DNA from: Microbispora catharanthi
Lineage (GTDB): Bacteria > Actinomycetota > Actinomycetes > Streptosporangiales > Streptosporangiaceae
Assembly (NCBI RefSeq): GCF_006334915.2
Contig: NZ_VDMA02000038.1
Location: forward strand, 1 to 49,716
DNA: 49,716 nucleotides
Reading direction: 5' to 3'
In this document: in pieces, positions 1-7,921 of the stretch
Layout: each line of letters starts with the position of its first letter
Position numbering within the stretch: position 1 is the stretch's first letter
The notes under the pieces: generated by a model
The model's database searches: none
Seen by the model: only the letters and a program-made list of their open reading frames with translations
What the model was told of the DNA's origin: nothing
Program-made: the position numbers and the translations under genes

Positions 1-124
1 TCGCCACCCGCTACGACAAGACTCCTGCGAGCTACCTCGCCGGCCTCCACCTCCGCGCTGCGATGATCTGGATCAAAGACCTCACCCGGACCACCCCTTG
101 ATCACAACCCGATACGCGCCCTAG
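1..124 (+). mobile_element. Right end of an IS5-family insertion sequence
   Basis: The 3' part of a transposase gene is followed at once by a terminal repeat that ends in CTAG. Positions 98-127 are an exact 30-nt inverted match to 49588-49617 at the other end of the window, so both window ends carry opposite termini of the same element in the same orientation. The CTAG at 121-124 is probably the target site or its duplication. Family assignment rests on the transposase C-terminus. The left half of this copy lies outside the window. Confidence 0.85.
3..101 (+). CDS. IS5-family transposase, C-terminal fragment (cut by window start)
   Basis: The reading frame enters from outside the window and gives 32 residues containing RYDKTPASYLAGLHLRAAMI and then WIKDL before TGA. 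This is the usual C-terminus of IS5-type DDE transposases of actinomycetes. The catalytic residues lie upstream of the window. The stop codon overlaps the start of the terminal repeat, as expected for a compact IS. The matching N-terminus of another copy is at 49668-49716. Confidence 0.8.
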   Translation, partial: ATRYDKTPASYLAGLHLRAAMIWIKDLTRTTP

Positions 125-223
125 GAGCCTTCCCGCTTCACGCAGTTCGGAGGGGTTCAGTTCGCGGCCTTCCCTCACGGTCCGAACGAGCTCGTCGAAA
201 CGCGCCAAGTCTTCCGTCTCCAT
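125..223 (-). pseudogene. Small unknown gene truncated by the IS
   Basis: A reverse-strand frame starts at an ATG preceded by GGGAGG at 9-nt spacing and encodes METEDLARFDELVRTVREGR followed by a charged helix-like stretch. After about 33 codons it runs into the IS terminal repeat and continues as IS-derived residues to 63 codons. The good ribosome binding site and acidic/basic helical composition suggest a real gene whose 3' part was displaced by the insertion. The small size and the neighbouring VapBC-like remnant make an antitoxin possible, but I recognise no family. Confidence 0.5.
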
Positions 224-295
224 CGTTGCCTCCCGTATCTTCCGAACCGCCTACTGGCTTACACAGTCATCGCCTGGATGATGCGGCCACATCGA

Positions 296-421
296 TACTG
301 TTGTGCAAGCGGCCGTCTGGACGAGCCTGCCCCGGCGGAGCGTGACCTTCCGTTCTTCGCGTCGTTTGAGGCCGAGCCGGACCTCGCCGAACGTCATGAG
401 GAGATTCTGCGCTCTGAGATG
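296..421 (+). pseudogene. VapB-like antitoxin remnant
   Basis: The frame through this stretch reads RDLPFFASFEAEPDLAERHE and then EEILRSEMGR, which resembles the toxin-binding tail of VapB-type antitoxins that precede PIN toxins. No convincing N-terminal DNA-binding half or start codon with a ribosome binding site is visible upstream, so only the tail seems to survive. It abuts the PIN remnant that follows, in the usual antitoxin-toxin order. Assignment is by resemblance and context only. Confidence 0.35.
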
Positions 422-740
422 GGCCGCTGCGTGCTCCTGGTGATACCGGGGTCGTTCTCGCTGTCGGCAATGCCAAGGACACGCACCACGAGGCATGTCT
501 CGAGCTGCTCCGCCGGGCGGAGGGACCGCTGCTCGTGCCGTCGCCGGTCATGGGAGAGGCCGGCTGTCTCCTGGAGTCGCGTGTCGGCCCACAAGCCGAA
601 GTCACGTTCCTGAAGTCGTTCGGCGGCAGCGGCTTCCACGTAGCCGAGTTGGAGGACGGGGATCTTCCTCGGATGGCGGAACCCGTCGAGAGGTACGTCG
701 ATCTTCCTCTCGGGCTGGTGGACGCCGCCGTCATCGCGCC
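419..740 (+). pseudogene. PIN-domain (VapC-like) toxin, frameshifted
   Basis: The start ATGGGCCGC reads MGRCVLLV and should continue into the PIN motif VDTGVVLA, but the sequence has CTGGTGATACC where CTGGTGGATACC would keep frame, a one-base loss near 441. The second frame then reads DTGVVLAVGNAKDTHHEACL, later GEAGCLLESR, and GLVDAAVIA near 738. After that the PIN C-terminus dissolves into unrelated sequence, although the frame stays open to 849. PIN toxins are Mg-dependent RNases with an early Asp, here lying exactly at the frameshift. The gene is very probably inactive. Confidence 0.55.
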
Positions 741-889
741 GCTTTCGGGTGCCGACCGGCTACGCCGCCACCACTCGGCCGCCGCAGCGGACGTCGCCGG
801 TCGACGCGGACAGGATCGGCTGGATGTTCGCGGATACCTCGCGGGTTGATCCTCTTCGGCGCAGCGGCGGGGCTGGTGCACGGCCGTGG

Positions 890-1549
890 TCAGTGGCCGG
901 GGTGGACGAGGCCGCATTCGTAGGCGAAGACCACAGCCTGGACTCGGTCGCGGAGACCCAGCTTGGCGAGGATGCGGGTGACATGGGTTTTGACCGTCGG
1001 CCCGCTGAGGTAAAGTTCCGCGGCGATCTCTGCGTTGGAGCGGCCTCGAGCGATGAGCCTCAGTACCTCGAGTTCGCGCGGGGTCAGCGTCTCGAGCCCG
1101 GCTGGGCGATCAGAGCCCGGCCGTGGGCGGCGGACGTAATCCTCGATCATTCGCCGGGTGATCTCTGGTGCCAGTAGTGCCTCGCCCGCAGCGACCGTAC
1201 GGACGGCCCCGGCCAGCTCGCGCGGCGGTGCGCTCTTGAGCAGGAAGCCGCTCGCCCCGGCCCGCAGCGCCTGGTAAACGTATTCATCCTCATCGAATGT
1301 CGTGAGTATGAGGATGCGCGCCCGGCAGGTACCGCCGTTCAGCAGGTGGCGCGTCGCCTCGATGCCGTCCAGGCGCGGCATGCGGATGTCCATGAGGATG
1401 ACGTCGGGCTGCAGCACGGAGCCTCGGTCAACGGCCTCAATGCCGTCGACCGCCTCGCCAACCACCTCGATATCGTCCTGACCCTCCAGAATCGAGCGGA
1501 AACCGCCGCGTACGAGGGCTTGGTCGTCGACGAGCAGGACCCTGATCAT
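890..1549 (-). CDS. NarL/FixJ-family response regulator
   Basis: The 219-residue protein has an N-terminal receiver domain (acidic pocket D8-D9, phospho-acceptor D54 in ILMDIRM, K105 in GFLLKS) and a C-terminal LuxR-type helix-turn-helix at about 155-215 (LTPRELEVLRLIARGRSNAE). It is phosphorylated by its partner kinase and then binds DNA as a dimer. Its ATG overlaps the stop of the upstream histidine kinase by 4 nt, so the two form one translationally coupled operon. Targets are unknown; the divergent six-helix membrane protein at 3010 is the nearest candidate. Confidence 0.93.
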   Translation of the reverse strand: MIRVLLVDDQALVRGGFRSILEGQDDIEVVGEAVDGIEAVDRGSVLQPDVILMDIRMPRLDGIEATRHLLNGGTCRARILILTTFDEDEYVYQALRAGASGFLLKSAPPRELAGAVRTVAAGEALLAPEITRRMIEDYVRRPRPGSDRPAGLETLTPRELEVLRLIARGRSNAEIAAELYLSGPTVKTHVTRILAKLGLRDRVQAVVFAYECGLVHPGH

Positions 1550-2811
1550 CGCTGACCCGCCTCCAGCGGCAACTGCGCCGTAACGGTAAAGCCACCGCCG
1601 GGCGTGCCCGCTGTCTCAAGCGAGCCACCGTAGAGCCCGACCCGTTCGCGCATCCCGATCAGCCCGTGCCCGACGCGGTTGGTGTCGGCTCCGCCCGGCC
1701 CGCCTGTTCGCCCGGTGTCGCGGATGCTTACCCGTACGGACTGATCGTCGTAGTGCAAGCTGACGTACGCGGTGGTCGGCGCGGCGTGTTTCAGCACGTT
1801 GGTGAGCGCCTCCTGCACGATCCGGTAGACGGTCAGGTCTACGCCGGGTGAGAGCGGGCGGCTCGAACCCTCCACGGTGAGCTCGACCGGCAGGCCGATC
1901 GCGGCCATGTGGTCGACCAGTTCGGCCAGGTCGGCCGTGCCCGGCTGCGGCTTGAGCGCGAGCTGGGCCCGTTCCCCGCGCAACAGGCCGAGCATGCGCC
2001 CGAGTTCGCCTACGGCCTGCCGCCCTGTTTCCTGCACCGAGCGCAGCGGTGCTCGCGCCTTCTGCGGGTCGCGGTCGAGCAGGTCCTCGGCGGCGCCCGC
2101 TTGGACCACCATGACGCTGACGCAGTGGGCCACGATGTCGTGCAACTCACGCGCGATGCGGGCGCGCTCGTTGGCAAGCGCGACTCGGATCGCTTCCTCG
2201 CGCTCGGCCTCCAGCTGCCGGGCCCGGGCGCGGTCGTCGGAGTGGCTGCGGGCACGGGCACGCAGCACCCGGCCGGCGACGAAGCACACCGCCAGCGGCA
2301 CCGCGACGAACGGGATGTTGCCGACGGTGCCGGACTCCGGGTTGCGGAGGAACACTACGACCAAGCCGGCGCCGACGGCCGCCACGCCGATGAAGGCCCG
2401 CGCCGACACGCTGTGCCGGGCCACCGAGTAGGTGGCGACCAGGATGGGCAGGAGATCGCCCCACAGCGTGACCGTCAGCGGCGTCACCAGCATCGGCCCG
2501 GCGATCGCGACCGCGAGGATCACGGCAGTGGCGAGCGGCGTCACCCGGCGCAACGCCAGGATCGAGGTCGCCACCAGCGTGGAGGCGACCACGGCCGGCA
2601 TCGGGCCGTACGGCGTCGAGTTGTCGAGATGGAACGCAAGGTCGGCCTGGGCGAAGGCGGTGATCGCAAGGGCGAGCAGCGCGTCGGGGAGCATCCCGGC
2701 CGGCCTGTGCCGCAGCCACGCACGCGCCGGCGACTCCACCCGGGCCCGGGCCGGGTTTGTCACGTCCATCACCCCCGCAAGGTACCTACGGGCGCGCTCG
2801 CGTGGCGTCAT
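1546..2811 (-). CDS. NarL-type sensor histidine kinase (HisKA_3)
   Basis: The 421-residue kinase has four to six hydrophobic segments in residues 40-185, a coiled linker at 185-220, the dimerisation/phospho-acceptor motif RELHDIVAHC with H224, and a C-terminal HATPase domain with the N-box region TVYRIVQEALTNVLKHA. It autophosphorylates and passes phosphate to the coupled regulator downstream. There is no large extracellular sensor, so it probably senses within the membrane. The start is uncertain: the ATG at 2811 lies in a 37-bp tandem duplication with no strong ribosome binding site, and an in-frame ATG at 2769 would shorten the protein by 14 residues. Confidence 0.92.
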   Translation of the reverse strand: MTPRERARRYLAGVMDVTNPARARVESPARAWLRHRPAGMLPDALLALAITAFAQADLAFHLDNSTPYGPMPAVVASTLVATSILALRRVTPLATAVILAVAIAGPMLVTPLTVTLWGDLLPILVATYSVARHSVSARAFIGVAAVGAGLVVVFLRNPESGTVGNIPFVAVPLAVCFVAGRVLRARARSHSDDRARARQLEAEREEAIRVALANERARIARELHDIVAHCVSVMVVQAGAAEDLLDRDPQKARAPLRSVQETGRQAVGELGRMLGLLRGERAQLALKPQPGTADLAELVDHMAAIGLPVELTVEGSSRPLSPGVDLTVYRIVQEALTNVLKHAAPTTAYVSLHYDDQSVRVSIRDTGRTGGPGGADTNRVGHGLIGMRERVGLYGGSLETAGTPGGGFTVTAQLPLEAGQR

Positions 2812-2869
2812 TCGCAGGTCGCATTTCCGGCAGCTCGCGTGGCGTCATTCGCAGGTCGCATTTCCGGCA
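2796..2869. repeat. 37-bp perfect tandem duplication at kinase start
   Basis: Positions 2796-2832 and 2833-2869 are identical 37-bp units. Each contains, on the minus strand, the ATGACGCCACGCGAG start region of the histidine kinase plus its immediate upstream sequence. Because 37 is not a multiple of 3, the distal ATG opens a different reading frame. The duplication lies between the divergent kinase and membrane-protein genes. Confidence 0.95.
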
Positions 2870-3009
2870 GCGTGGTTCGCGACCGGGGTATCAACCGGTG
2901 CCGACCCCGGTACGACGACGCCGCGGGTGCGCAGGGCCGACGCTGAGGACGCGCCGCCGACGGACGGCATCGCACACAGCGCCTGGCGCTGCGAACCATG
3001 GAGGAGACC

Positions 3010-3642
3010 ATGACCGTGAACGTGAGACGCCTCGCCGGGTGGGCGCTCATCGTCGGCACGATCGTCGCGGGGGCGGGCTACCTCGCCGCCAACCTGCTCG
3101 CGCCGGGCAGCGGCGACGAGGTGTTCCGCTACCAGAACTGGCCGCTGTTCGAGGGTGTCGCGCTGGTCGGGGACGTCATCATCGCGCTGGGGCTGCCGGT
3201 GATCCTGACCTTCGCCGGGCGTGCGCAGAAGCTGCACATCGTCGGCTACGCCGGCATATTCGCCGCGCTGGTGATGCTCAATGTCGGCGAGGGCACCACT
3301 GAGGCGTTCGTCAAGCCGTATCTGGTCGGCCACGGCGGCATCCCCGCACAGGAACCGCCGGGTTTCGCGGTCTTCGAGGGTGTCGCGCTCCTGGCGCTGG
3401 TCGTCGGCTCGATCTGCCTCGGCATCGCTGTGCTGAGGGGCCGGATGCTGCCGTGGTGGATCGGGATCGCGTTGATCGTCTCGTGCATCCTCGGCGCCCT
3501 CGGGCTGCCCGGGGCCTGGTTCCTGGTGCCCGACGGCGTCTTCTTCGCGGCGCTGTTCGCCATCGGCGTCTTCGCCGTGCGGGGGAGGCCGGATCATACC
3601 CCCGCGACGGTCGGGCAGGCGGCTGCCGGCACCCGGGGTTGA
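3010..3642 (+). CDS. Six-helix integral membrane protein, unknown function
   Basis: The 210-residue protein is almost wholly hydrophobic, with about six transmembrane segments (roughly 9-27, 41-62, 68-90, 118-137, 141-158, 162-187). It has no recognisable catalytic motif and ends in a short polar tail. The ATG at 3010 is chosen over the in-frame ATG at 2998 because GGAGGAG lies directly before it. It is divergent from the NarL-type kinase/regulator pair and may be its target. It could belong to a DUF4386-like family, but I cannot confirm that. Confidence 0.75.
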   Translation: MTVNVRRLAGWALIVGTIVAGAGYLAANLLAPGSGDEVFRYQNWPLFEGVALVGDVIIALGLPVILTFAGRAQKLHIVGYAGIFAALVMLNVGEGTTEAFVKPYLVGHGGIPAQEPPGFAVFEGVALLALVVGSICLGIAVLRGRMLPWWIGIALIVSCILGALGLPGAWFLVPDGVFFAALFAIGVFAVRGRPDHTPATVGQAAAGTRG

Positions 3643-3645
3643 TCT

Positions 3646-3963
3646 TTAGCCCGCCGCGGGGCGGCGCCTGTTCCTACCGAACACCGAGGACTCGCCCTCC
3701 TGAACAAGCCCCGTGCGGCCCGACGACCGCTTCGCCCATATCAGTTGCCGAACGCTGACCGTTCCGGCGTTCAGGTATAGGTCCATCCGCCACAGCGCCG
3801 CGACCTCGCCCCAGCGCAGGCTCGCGAAGGCAGCGAGCAGGATCGACGCGCGCAGCCGTACCGCCACCAGGCCGGCCCGCTCGAACACCTGGGCCACGGT
3901 GAGGACCGGCCGCTCTACCGGCTTCTCCTCGCCGGCACCGCGAAGAACCGGTACGTGCGGCAT
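3646..3963 (-). pseudogene. Tyrosine recombinase (phage-type integrase) fragment
   Basis: The frame contains ERPVLTVAQVFERAGLVAVR followed by LRASILLAAFASLRWGEVAA, which matches the start of the catalytic domain of actinobacterial site-specific integrases, including the first catalytic Arg in SLRWGEV. The other catalytic residues (H-x-x-R and Tyr) are absent because the frame ends about 35 residues later. The N-terminal SAM-like domain is also missing. It is a remnant of an integrated element and overlaps no intact gene. Confidence 0.65.
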
Positions 3964-4038
3964 GAGGTCCTGATGCCGTGGACTCTCGCCACCTGAGCCG
4001 GCGCTTCGCGGGTCCGGGCTTGAACCAGGGCTACTTCA

Positions 4039-4941
4039 TCAGTCGTAGGTGGAGATCTCGATGAGGTTGTGGTCAGGGTCACGGATGTACAGGCTGGTGA
4101 TCGGGCCGAGCGCGCCGGTCCTGGGAACCGGACCCTCTTCGATGGGTACGCCCGCGGCGGTCAGATGAGCGGCCACCTGATCCAGGGGCGAGCGGGTGAT
4201 CAGGCAGAGGTCGGCGCTGCCCGGCACGGGGCGGAGGGCGTGTGGCCGGATCTCGTGCCCGGCCTGGTGCAGGTTGATCTTGCTGGAACCGAAGGCGAGC
4301 GCGTGGCGGCCACCGCTGAAGGTCACCGGCTCCATTCCGAGGGCGTCCCGGTAGAAATCGATCGTCCGCGAGATGTCGGCCACGGTCAGGACCAGGTGAT
4401 CGAGGCTCGCGATGCGGACGGCGAAGGTCTCCTTGACGGCCTCCCAGGCGACCGGTGGCAGGAGAACCCGGTTACGGGCGAAGAACGCGTGAAGCGCGGC
4501 CCTGTGTTTCGCACGGATGTCCGCGTTGTGCCGGGCGACGTCGATCTCGTTCGCGGCCGTGATCAGGATGAACGCTCGGAGTTCGGCGACGGAGGGGTCA
4601 ACCGGCCGGCCTGTGAAGCGGTCTACGAAGCGCAGGGCGGGATAGGTGGCTGCGCGGTCGCAGGAGGCGTAGAGATACACCAGCGCCTCGGCCGGGGCCC
4701 CGATCACCTCGGCCAGCGCGGCGCGATCGGCGAGGTCGAGGAGCGGGTGGTCGAAGCCGTCTGTGCCGTAGGTCGCGTGACACAGACCGGCGAGCTGCAC
4801 CTCTTCAGGCGCGTCCCAGTCCTTGAGCTGGGCAGCGACGCGGTGCAGGTGCTCCAGGAGCGTGCCGCCGGGGTGAGGGATCTGGGCGGCGCCCTTGGAG
4901 GCGAGGAATGCTGTCGAATCCGTAAAGGTATCCGCTGTCAT
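4039..4941 (-). CDS. DUF6817-like domain fused to VOC (glyoxalase-like) domain
   Basis: The 300-residue protein has two parts. Residues 1-170 resemble the DUF6817/HD-like group, with HPGGTLLEHLHR and LAGLCHATYGTDGF supplying the conserved His residues. Residues 178-300 form a vicinal oxygen chelate domain (IASLDHLVLTVADISRTIDF, metal-ligand candidates H183 and the Glu in LIEISTYD). VOC proteins include dioxygenases, isomerases and resistance proteins; the substrate is not evident. The start ATG precedes a standard soluble N-terminus. It stands alone, between an integrase remnant and a reductase remnant. Confidence 0.8.
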   Translation of the reverse strand: MTADTFTDSTAFLASKGAAQIPHPGGTLLEHLHRVAAQLKDWDAPEEVQLAGLCHATYGTDGFDHPLLDLADRAALAEVIGAPAEALVYLYASCDRAATYPALRFVDRFTGRPVDPSVAELRAFILITAANEIDVARHNADIRAKHRAALHAFFARNRVLLPPVAWEAVKETFAVRIASLDHLVLTVADISRTIDFYRDALGMEPVTFSGGRHALAFGSSKINLHQAGHEIRPHALRPVPGSADLCLITRSPLDQVAAHLTAAGVPIEEGPVPRTGALGPITSLYIRDPDHNLIEISTYD

Positions 4942-5013
4942 GTTCGCCTTGTATACACCGGCGGGTGAGATCGGCGCGGACAGGGGCCCGATGCGGGCCC
5001 AGCCTCACGGGCC

Positions 5014-5091
5014 CACCTGGAGGAGAACACGGCGGCCGCCGATCTGATCGTTTCAGACGACGACCTCGCCGCCTTGGACACGCTCGCCTGA
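5014..5091 (+). pseudogene. Aldo/keto reductase C-terminal remnant
   Basis: Twenty-five in-frame codons, HLEENTAAADLIVSDDDLAA followed by LDTLA and TGA, match the last helix of aldo/keto reductases (the usual form is LEEN-x-x-A followed by LS-x-x-D/E). No reductase core is found upstream, where the DUF6817/VOC gene lies on the opposite strand. This is the tail of a deleted gene. It is about 150 bp upstream of the TMTC-like gene and is probably non-functional. Confidence 0.5.
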
Positions 5092-5237
5092 TCAGGCCCC
5101 TCCGCCGGACGAAGCGGGCCGCAGCCGGTACCGGCTTCGATCAGTGCGGCGTACAGTCCGAGACGGTCCAAGCCGGCGACAGAGCGCCGGCGGGACTGGG
5201 ACGCCCCGACAGCGACGACGCTCACTGGAGGCGTGTG

Positions 5238-7055
5238 ATGACGCCCGCTCGCCCGGCCGTTCGCCGCGGTGCCCGTTATGCCGCCGCGCGCAAAAGCACG
5301 ACCAGAGCGCAGGACCCCTCCCTGCAATGGCAGATTCTGTTACTGATCGTCGCGGGAGCCTTCGCCGTGCACGCCAACGGCCTCGGCAACGGCTTCATCT
5401 ATTTCGACGATCCCGAGGGCGTGGTGGACAACGTCTCCATCCGGGAGTTCAGCGGGACCAACATCGGCCACTGGTTCACCACGCCGCTGCAGTTCATGTA
5501 TACGCCGCTGGTGTACGTGTCGTACGCGATCGACTATCTGTTCGGCCACGGCGCGATCGGCATGTACCACTTCACGAATCTGATACTGCACCTGGCCAAT
5601 GTGGTGTTGGTGTTCCTGTTGTTCCGCCGGCTCACCGAGCGCGCTTTCCTGGCCTGCTTCGTCGCGGTGGCGTTCGCGATCCATCCCGTGAACGCCGACA
5701 CGGTCGCCTGGATCTCCGCCCGAAGCAACCTGCTGGCCACGCTCTTCTCACTGGCCGCGCTCCTGGTCTACCTGCGTTACAGCAGGTCACAGCGCTGGCA
5801 GCCGTTGGCCTGGTCCGTGGTCCTGTTCGGGCTGGCCGCGCTCTCCAAGTCGACCGCCGTCGCGCTTCCCCTGGTGTTGTTCCTCGTGGACCACTTGCAG
5901 GGCCGCAGGCCGAGCCGGCGTCTGTTCCTGGAGAAGATTCCATTTCTCGTCATCGCCGCGATCACGGTTCTCGTCGCGCTGAACGTACGGCAGGACGTGG
6001 TCCCGCAGCACGGGTACACCGTTGTCGACCGGATCCTCCTGGCCTGCTCGGCGTTGGTGAACCATCTGGTGCAGTCGGTCTACCCGTTCCATCTGTCCCT
6101 CGTTTACGAGTACCCCCACAAGCCCTTCCCCTGGTATCTCTACCTTTTCCCGTTGGTGCTCGCGGCCGGGGCCGCCGCTTTGTGGCTGGTGAGGCCGGCT
6201 CGCAGAATCGTCGTCTTCGGGCTCGGATTCTTCGCGGTCACCATCGCGCCGACCCTGGCCGTGCTTCTCATCGACGGCTACCACGCGAACAGATATGCGT
6301 ACCTGCCGTATCTCGGCCTCTTCCTCATCGCCGGATATCTCACGGACACAGCGCTCCGGCACCGTGATCGCAGGCTGCGTGTCGGCGCGATCGGGGCGAC
6401 GGCGGTGGTCCTGATCCTCTTCGCCACGCTGACCATCATCCGGAACACGGCCTGGCGGAACACGGAAACCATCATGAGCGACGCCATCGCCAAAGAGCCC
6501 GGCGTCGCGTTGACGTACAACAGCCGGGGCATCGCCAGATTCCGCGACGGAAACTACACCGACGCCACATCGGATTTCGAGCGCACCGTCGAACTCGACC
6601 CGGACTTCGTCCTGGCGCACCACTACCTCGGCCTGATCAAATACCACGACCGCGACTACACCGGGGCACTCCGCGAGCTCGACTACGAGGTGTCGCGGCT
6701 TCCGACCTTCGCAGCCGCCTACAGCGAGCGCGGTAAGGTCAAAATCGCTCTGCGTGATTACTCGGGCGCGTACGCGGACCTTTCCACGGCCATCGCCTAT
6801 GACCCGCAGCTGGCAGAGGCCTACTACTCCCGGGGAGCGGCCGGGATCGGGCTGGGTAACCCACGCGGGGCGATATCCGATCTGAACGCGGCGATCGGAC
6901 TGATCCCCCAATACGCCGACGCCTATTACCAGCGTGGAGTGGCCGAATCCCGGCTGGGCGACACCGGCGCCGCCTGCGCCGACTGGAACGCGGCGGTGTC
7001 CCTCGGCAACCCCGATGCGAACAAATCCCTAGCCGACAACCATTGCGCCGGTTGA
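5238..7055 (+). CDS. TMTC-like polytopic membrane protein with C-terminal TPR repeats
   Basis: The 605-residue protein starts at the ATG preceded by GGAGG at 6-nt spacing; the open frame extends 91 codons upstream but that part is Arg-rich and has no ribosome binding site. Residues 30-400 hold about ten transmembrane helices. The first external loop carries an acidic pair (FIYFDDPE, D57/D58), typical of GT-C glycosyltransferases. Residues about 410-600 are TPR-like units rich in Y, A and D (NSRGIARFRDGNYTDATSDF and similar). The layout matches the TMTC O-mannosyltransferase group in eukaryotes and its bacterial relatives. A lipid-linked sugar transfer role is inferred; acceptor and donor are unknown. 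Confidence 0.75.
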   Translation: MTPARPAVRRGARYAAARKSTTRAQDPSLQWQILLLIVAGAFAVHANGLGNGFIYFDDPEGVVDNVSIREFSGTNIGHWFTTPLQFMYTPLVYVSYAIDYLFGHGAIGMYHFTNLILHLANVVLVFLLFRRLTERAFLACFVAVAFAIHPVNADTVAWISARSNLLATLFSLAALLVYLRYSRSQRWQPLAWSVVLFGLAALSKSTAVALPLVLFLVDHLQGRRPSRRLFLEKIPFLVIAAITVLVALNVRQDVVPQHGYTVVDRILLACSALVNHLVQSVYPFHLSLVYEYPHKPFPWYLYLFPLVLAAGAAALWLVRPARRIVVFGLGFFAVTIAPTLAVLLIDGYHANRYAYLPYLGLFLIAGYLTDTALRHRDRRLRVGAIGATAVVLILFATLTIIRNTAWRNTETIMSDAIAKEPGVALTYNSRGIARFRDGNYTDATSDFERTVELDPDFVLAHHYLGLIKYHDRDYTGALRELDYEVSRLPTFAAAYSERGKVKIALRDYSGAYADLSTAIAYDPQLAEAYYSRGAAGIGLGNPRGAISDLNAAIGLIPQYADAYYQRGVAESRLGDTGAACADWNAAVSLGNPDANKSLADNHCAG

Positions 7056-7061
7056 CCGAAT

Positions 7062-7086
7062 GGTCTCGGCGCGTCTCCTCGAGACC
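7062..7086 (+). terminator. Stem-loop after TMTC-like gene
   Basis: GGTCTCG at 7062-7068 pairs with CGAGACC at 7080-7086 across an 11-nt loop, starting 7 nt after the stop codon. There is no U-tract, which is common for actinomycete terminators. Moderate support only. Confidence 0.4.
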
Positions 7087-7191
7087 TCACCCGGACCCGG
7101 CATCGAACAGATCGCGGCCCTCCCCGAGGACGCCTTGCGATATCCGGCCCGGAACCTTCAACGTGGTCGGCCATCTCGCGCGCGGCTCCGC

Positions 7192-7222
7192 TTGACCTTG
7201 ACACAGTGACAAGGTCTTGACT
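7192..7222 (+). promoter_or_regulatory. MerR-type operator/promoter
   Basis: TTGACC at 7192-7197 can serve as a -35 element. It overlaps the dyad CCTTGACACAGTGACAAGG (7196-7214), whose arms CCTTGaCAC and GTGaCAAGG differ at one position. A long spacer of about 19 nt leads to a poor -10 at 7217-7222. An imperfect dyad inside an over-long spacer is the hallmark of MerR-controlled promoters. It stands before the HEAT/MerR-HEAT operon, so autoregulation by the MerR product is the simplest reading. Confidence 0.6.
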
Positions 7223-7246
7223 GTGGCCGAGGAGGTGGTGGTTCCG

Positions 7247-7915
7247 ATGACCACGCCGGAAGACGACACGAACACGTTGCGAGCTCTTCAAGCGCTGGAG
7301 AGCAGCAGCTCGTCGGTGCGGCTACAGGCAGTGCTGGCGGTCGGCACGACCCCGGACCCGCGGTTCGTCGACAAGCTCGTCGAACGATGCGCGATCGAGC
7401 CCGATTTCTACGTGCGCGACATGCTCACGTGGGCGCTCACCCGCCACTCGTCATCGATGACGGTGCCGAAGCTCATCGACGAACTTCGCTCGGAGCGTGC
7501 GCAGGCGCGAAGCCAGGCGTTGCACACGCTGTCCAAGATCGGGGATCGGCAGGCGTGGCCGGCGATCACACGGGCGCTGCTGACCGACGCCGACGACGAG
7601 GTGGCGCGGAGCGCCTGGCGAGCAGCGGTCGTACTCGTGCCCGAAGGTGAAGAATCCGAGCTGGCCGGGGTGTTGGCGACACAGCTGGGACGCGGTGAGC
7701 GTGAGACACAATTGAGCCTCAGCCGGGCGCTGATCGCGCTCGGTAAGGTGATCACGCCGCCCCTGGACGCCGCGATGACGAATCGCGACCCTCGTGTGCG
7801 TCAGCACGCGATCGCCACGGAACGGCTGTTGCGCAACCCGGATGCCGGATTCGAGTTCGCGATCGAGGAGGCGAAGCGCGTCGCAGTCCTCGGCACGGCC
7901 GGCCAGGAGGGGTGA
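7247..7915 (+). CDS. HEAT-repeat protein
   Basis: The 222-residue soluble protein consists largely of paired-helix HEAT-like repeats (LQALESSSSSVRLQAVLAVG, LIDELRSERAQARSQALHTL, ITRALLTDADDEVARSAWRA). There is no catalytic motif. HEAT arrays are protein-binding scaffolds. It lies 6 nt upstream of a MerR regulator that itself has a HEAT C-terminus, and a MerR-type operator precedes it, so the two probably act together, perhaps by direct binding. The start at 7247 (GGAGG 11 nt upstream) is preferred to a TTG at 7217 that would lie at the promoter -10. It is related to the partner but lacks its DNA-binding domain. Confidence 0.8.
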   Translation: MTTPEDDTNTLRALQALESSSSSVRLQAVLAVGTTPDPRFVDKLVERCAIEPDFYVRDMLTWALTRHSSSMTVPKLIDELRSERAQARSQALHTLSKIGDRQAWPAITRALLTDADDEVARSAWRAAVVLVPEGEESELAGVLATQLGRGERETQLSLSRALIALGKVITPPLDAAMTNRDPRVRQHAIATERLLRNPDAGFEFAIEEAKRVAVLGTAGQEG

Positions 7916-7921
7916 CAGGCG

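Noticed and set aside
4965..5237. In-frame N-terminal extension of the TMTC-like ORF (91 codons)
   Set aside because: Arg/Pro/Gly-rich composition, no ribosome binding site, and a reductase remnant in another frame; the ATG at 5238 has GGAGG.
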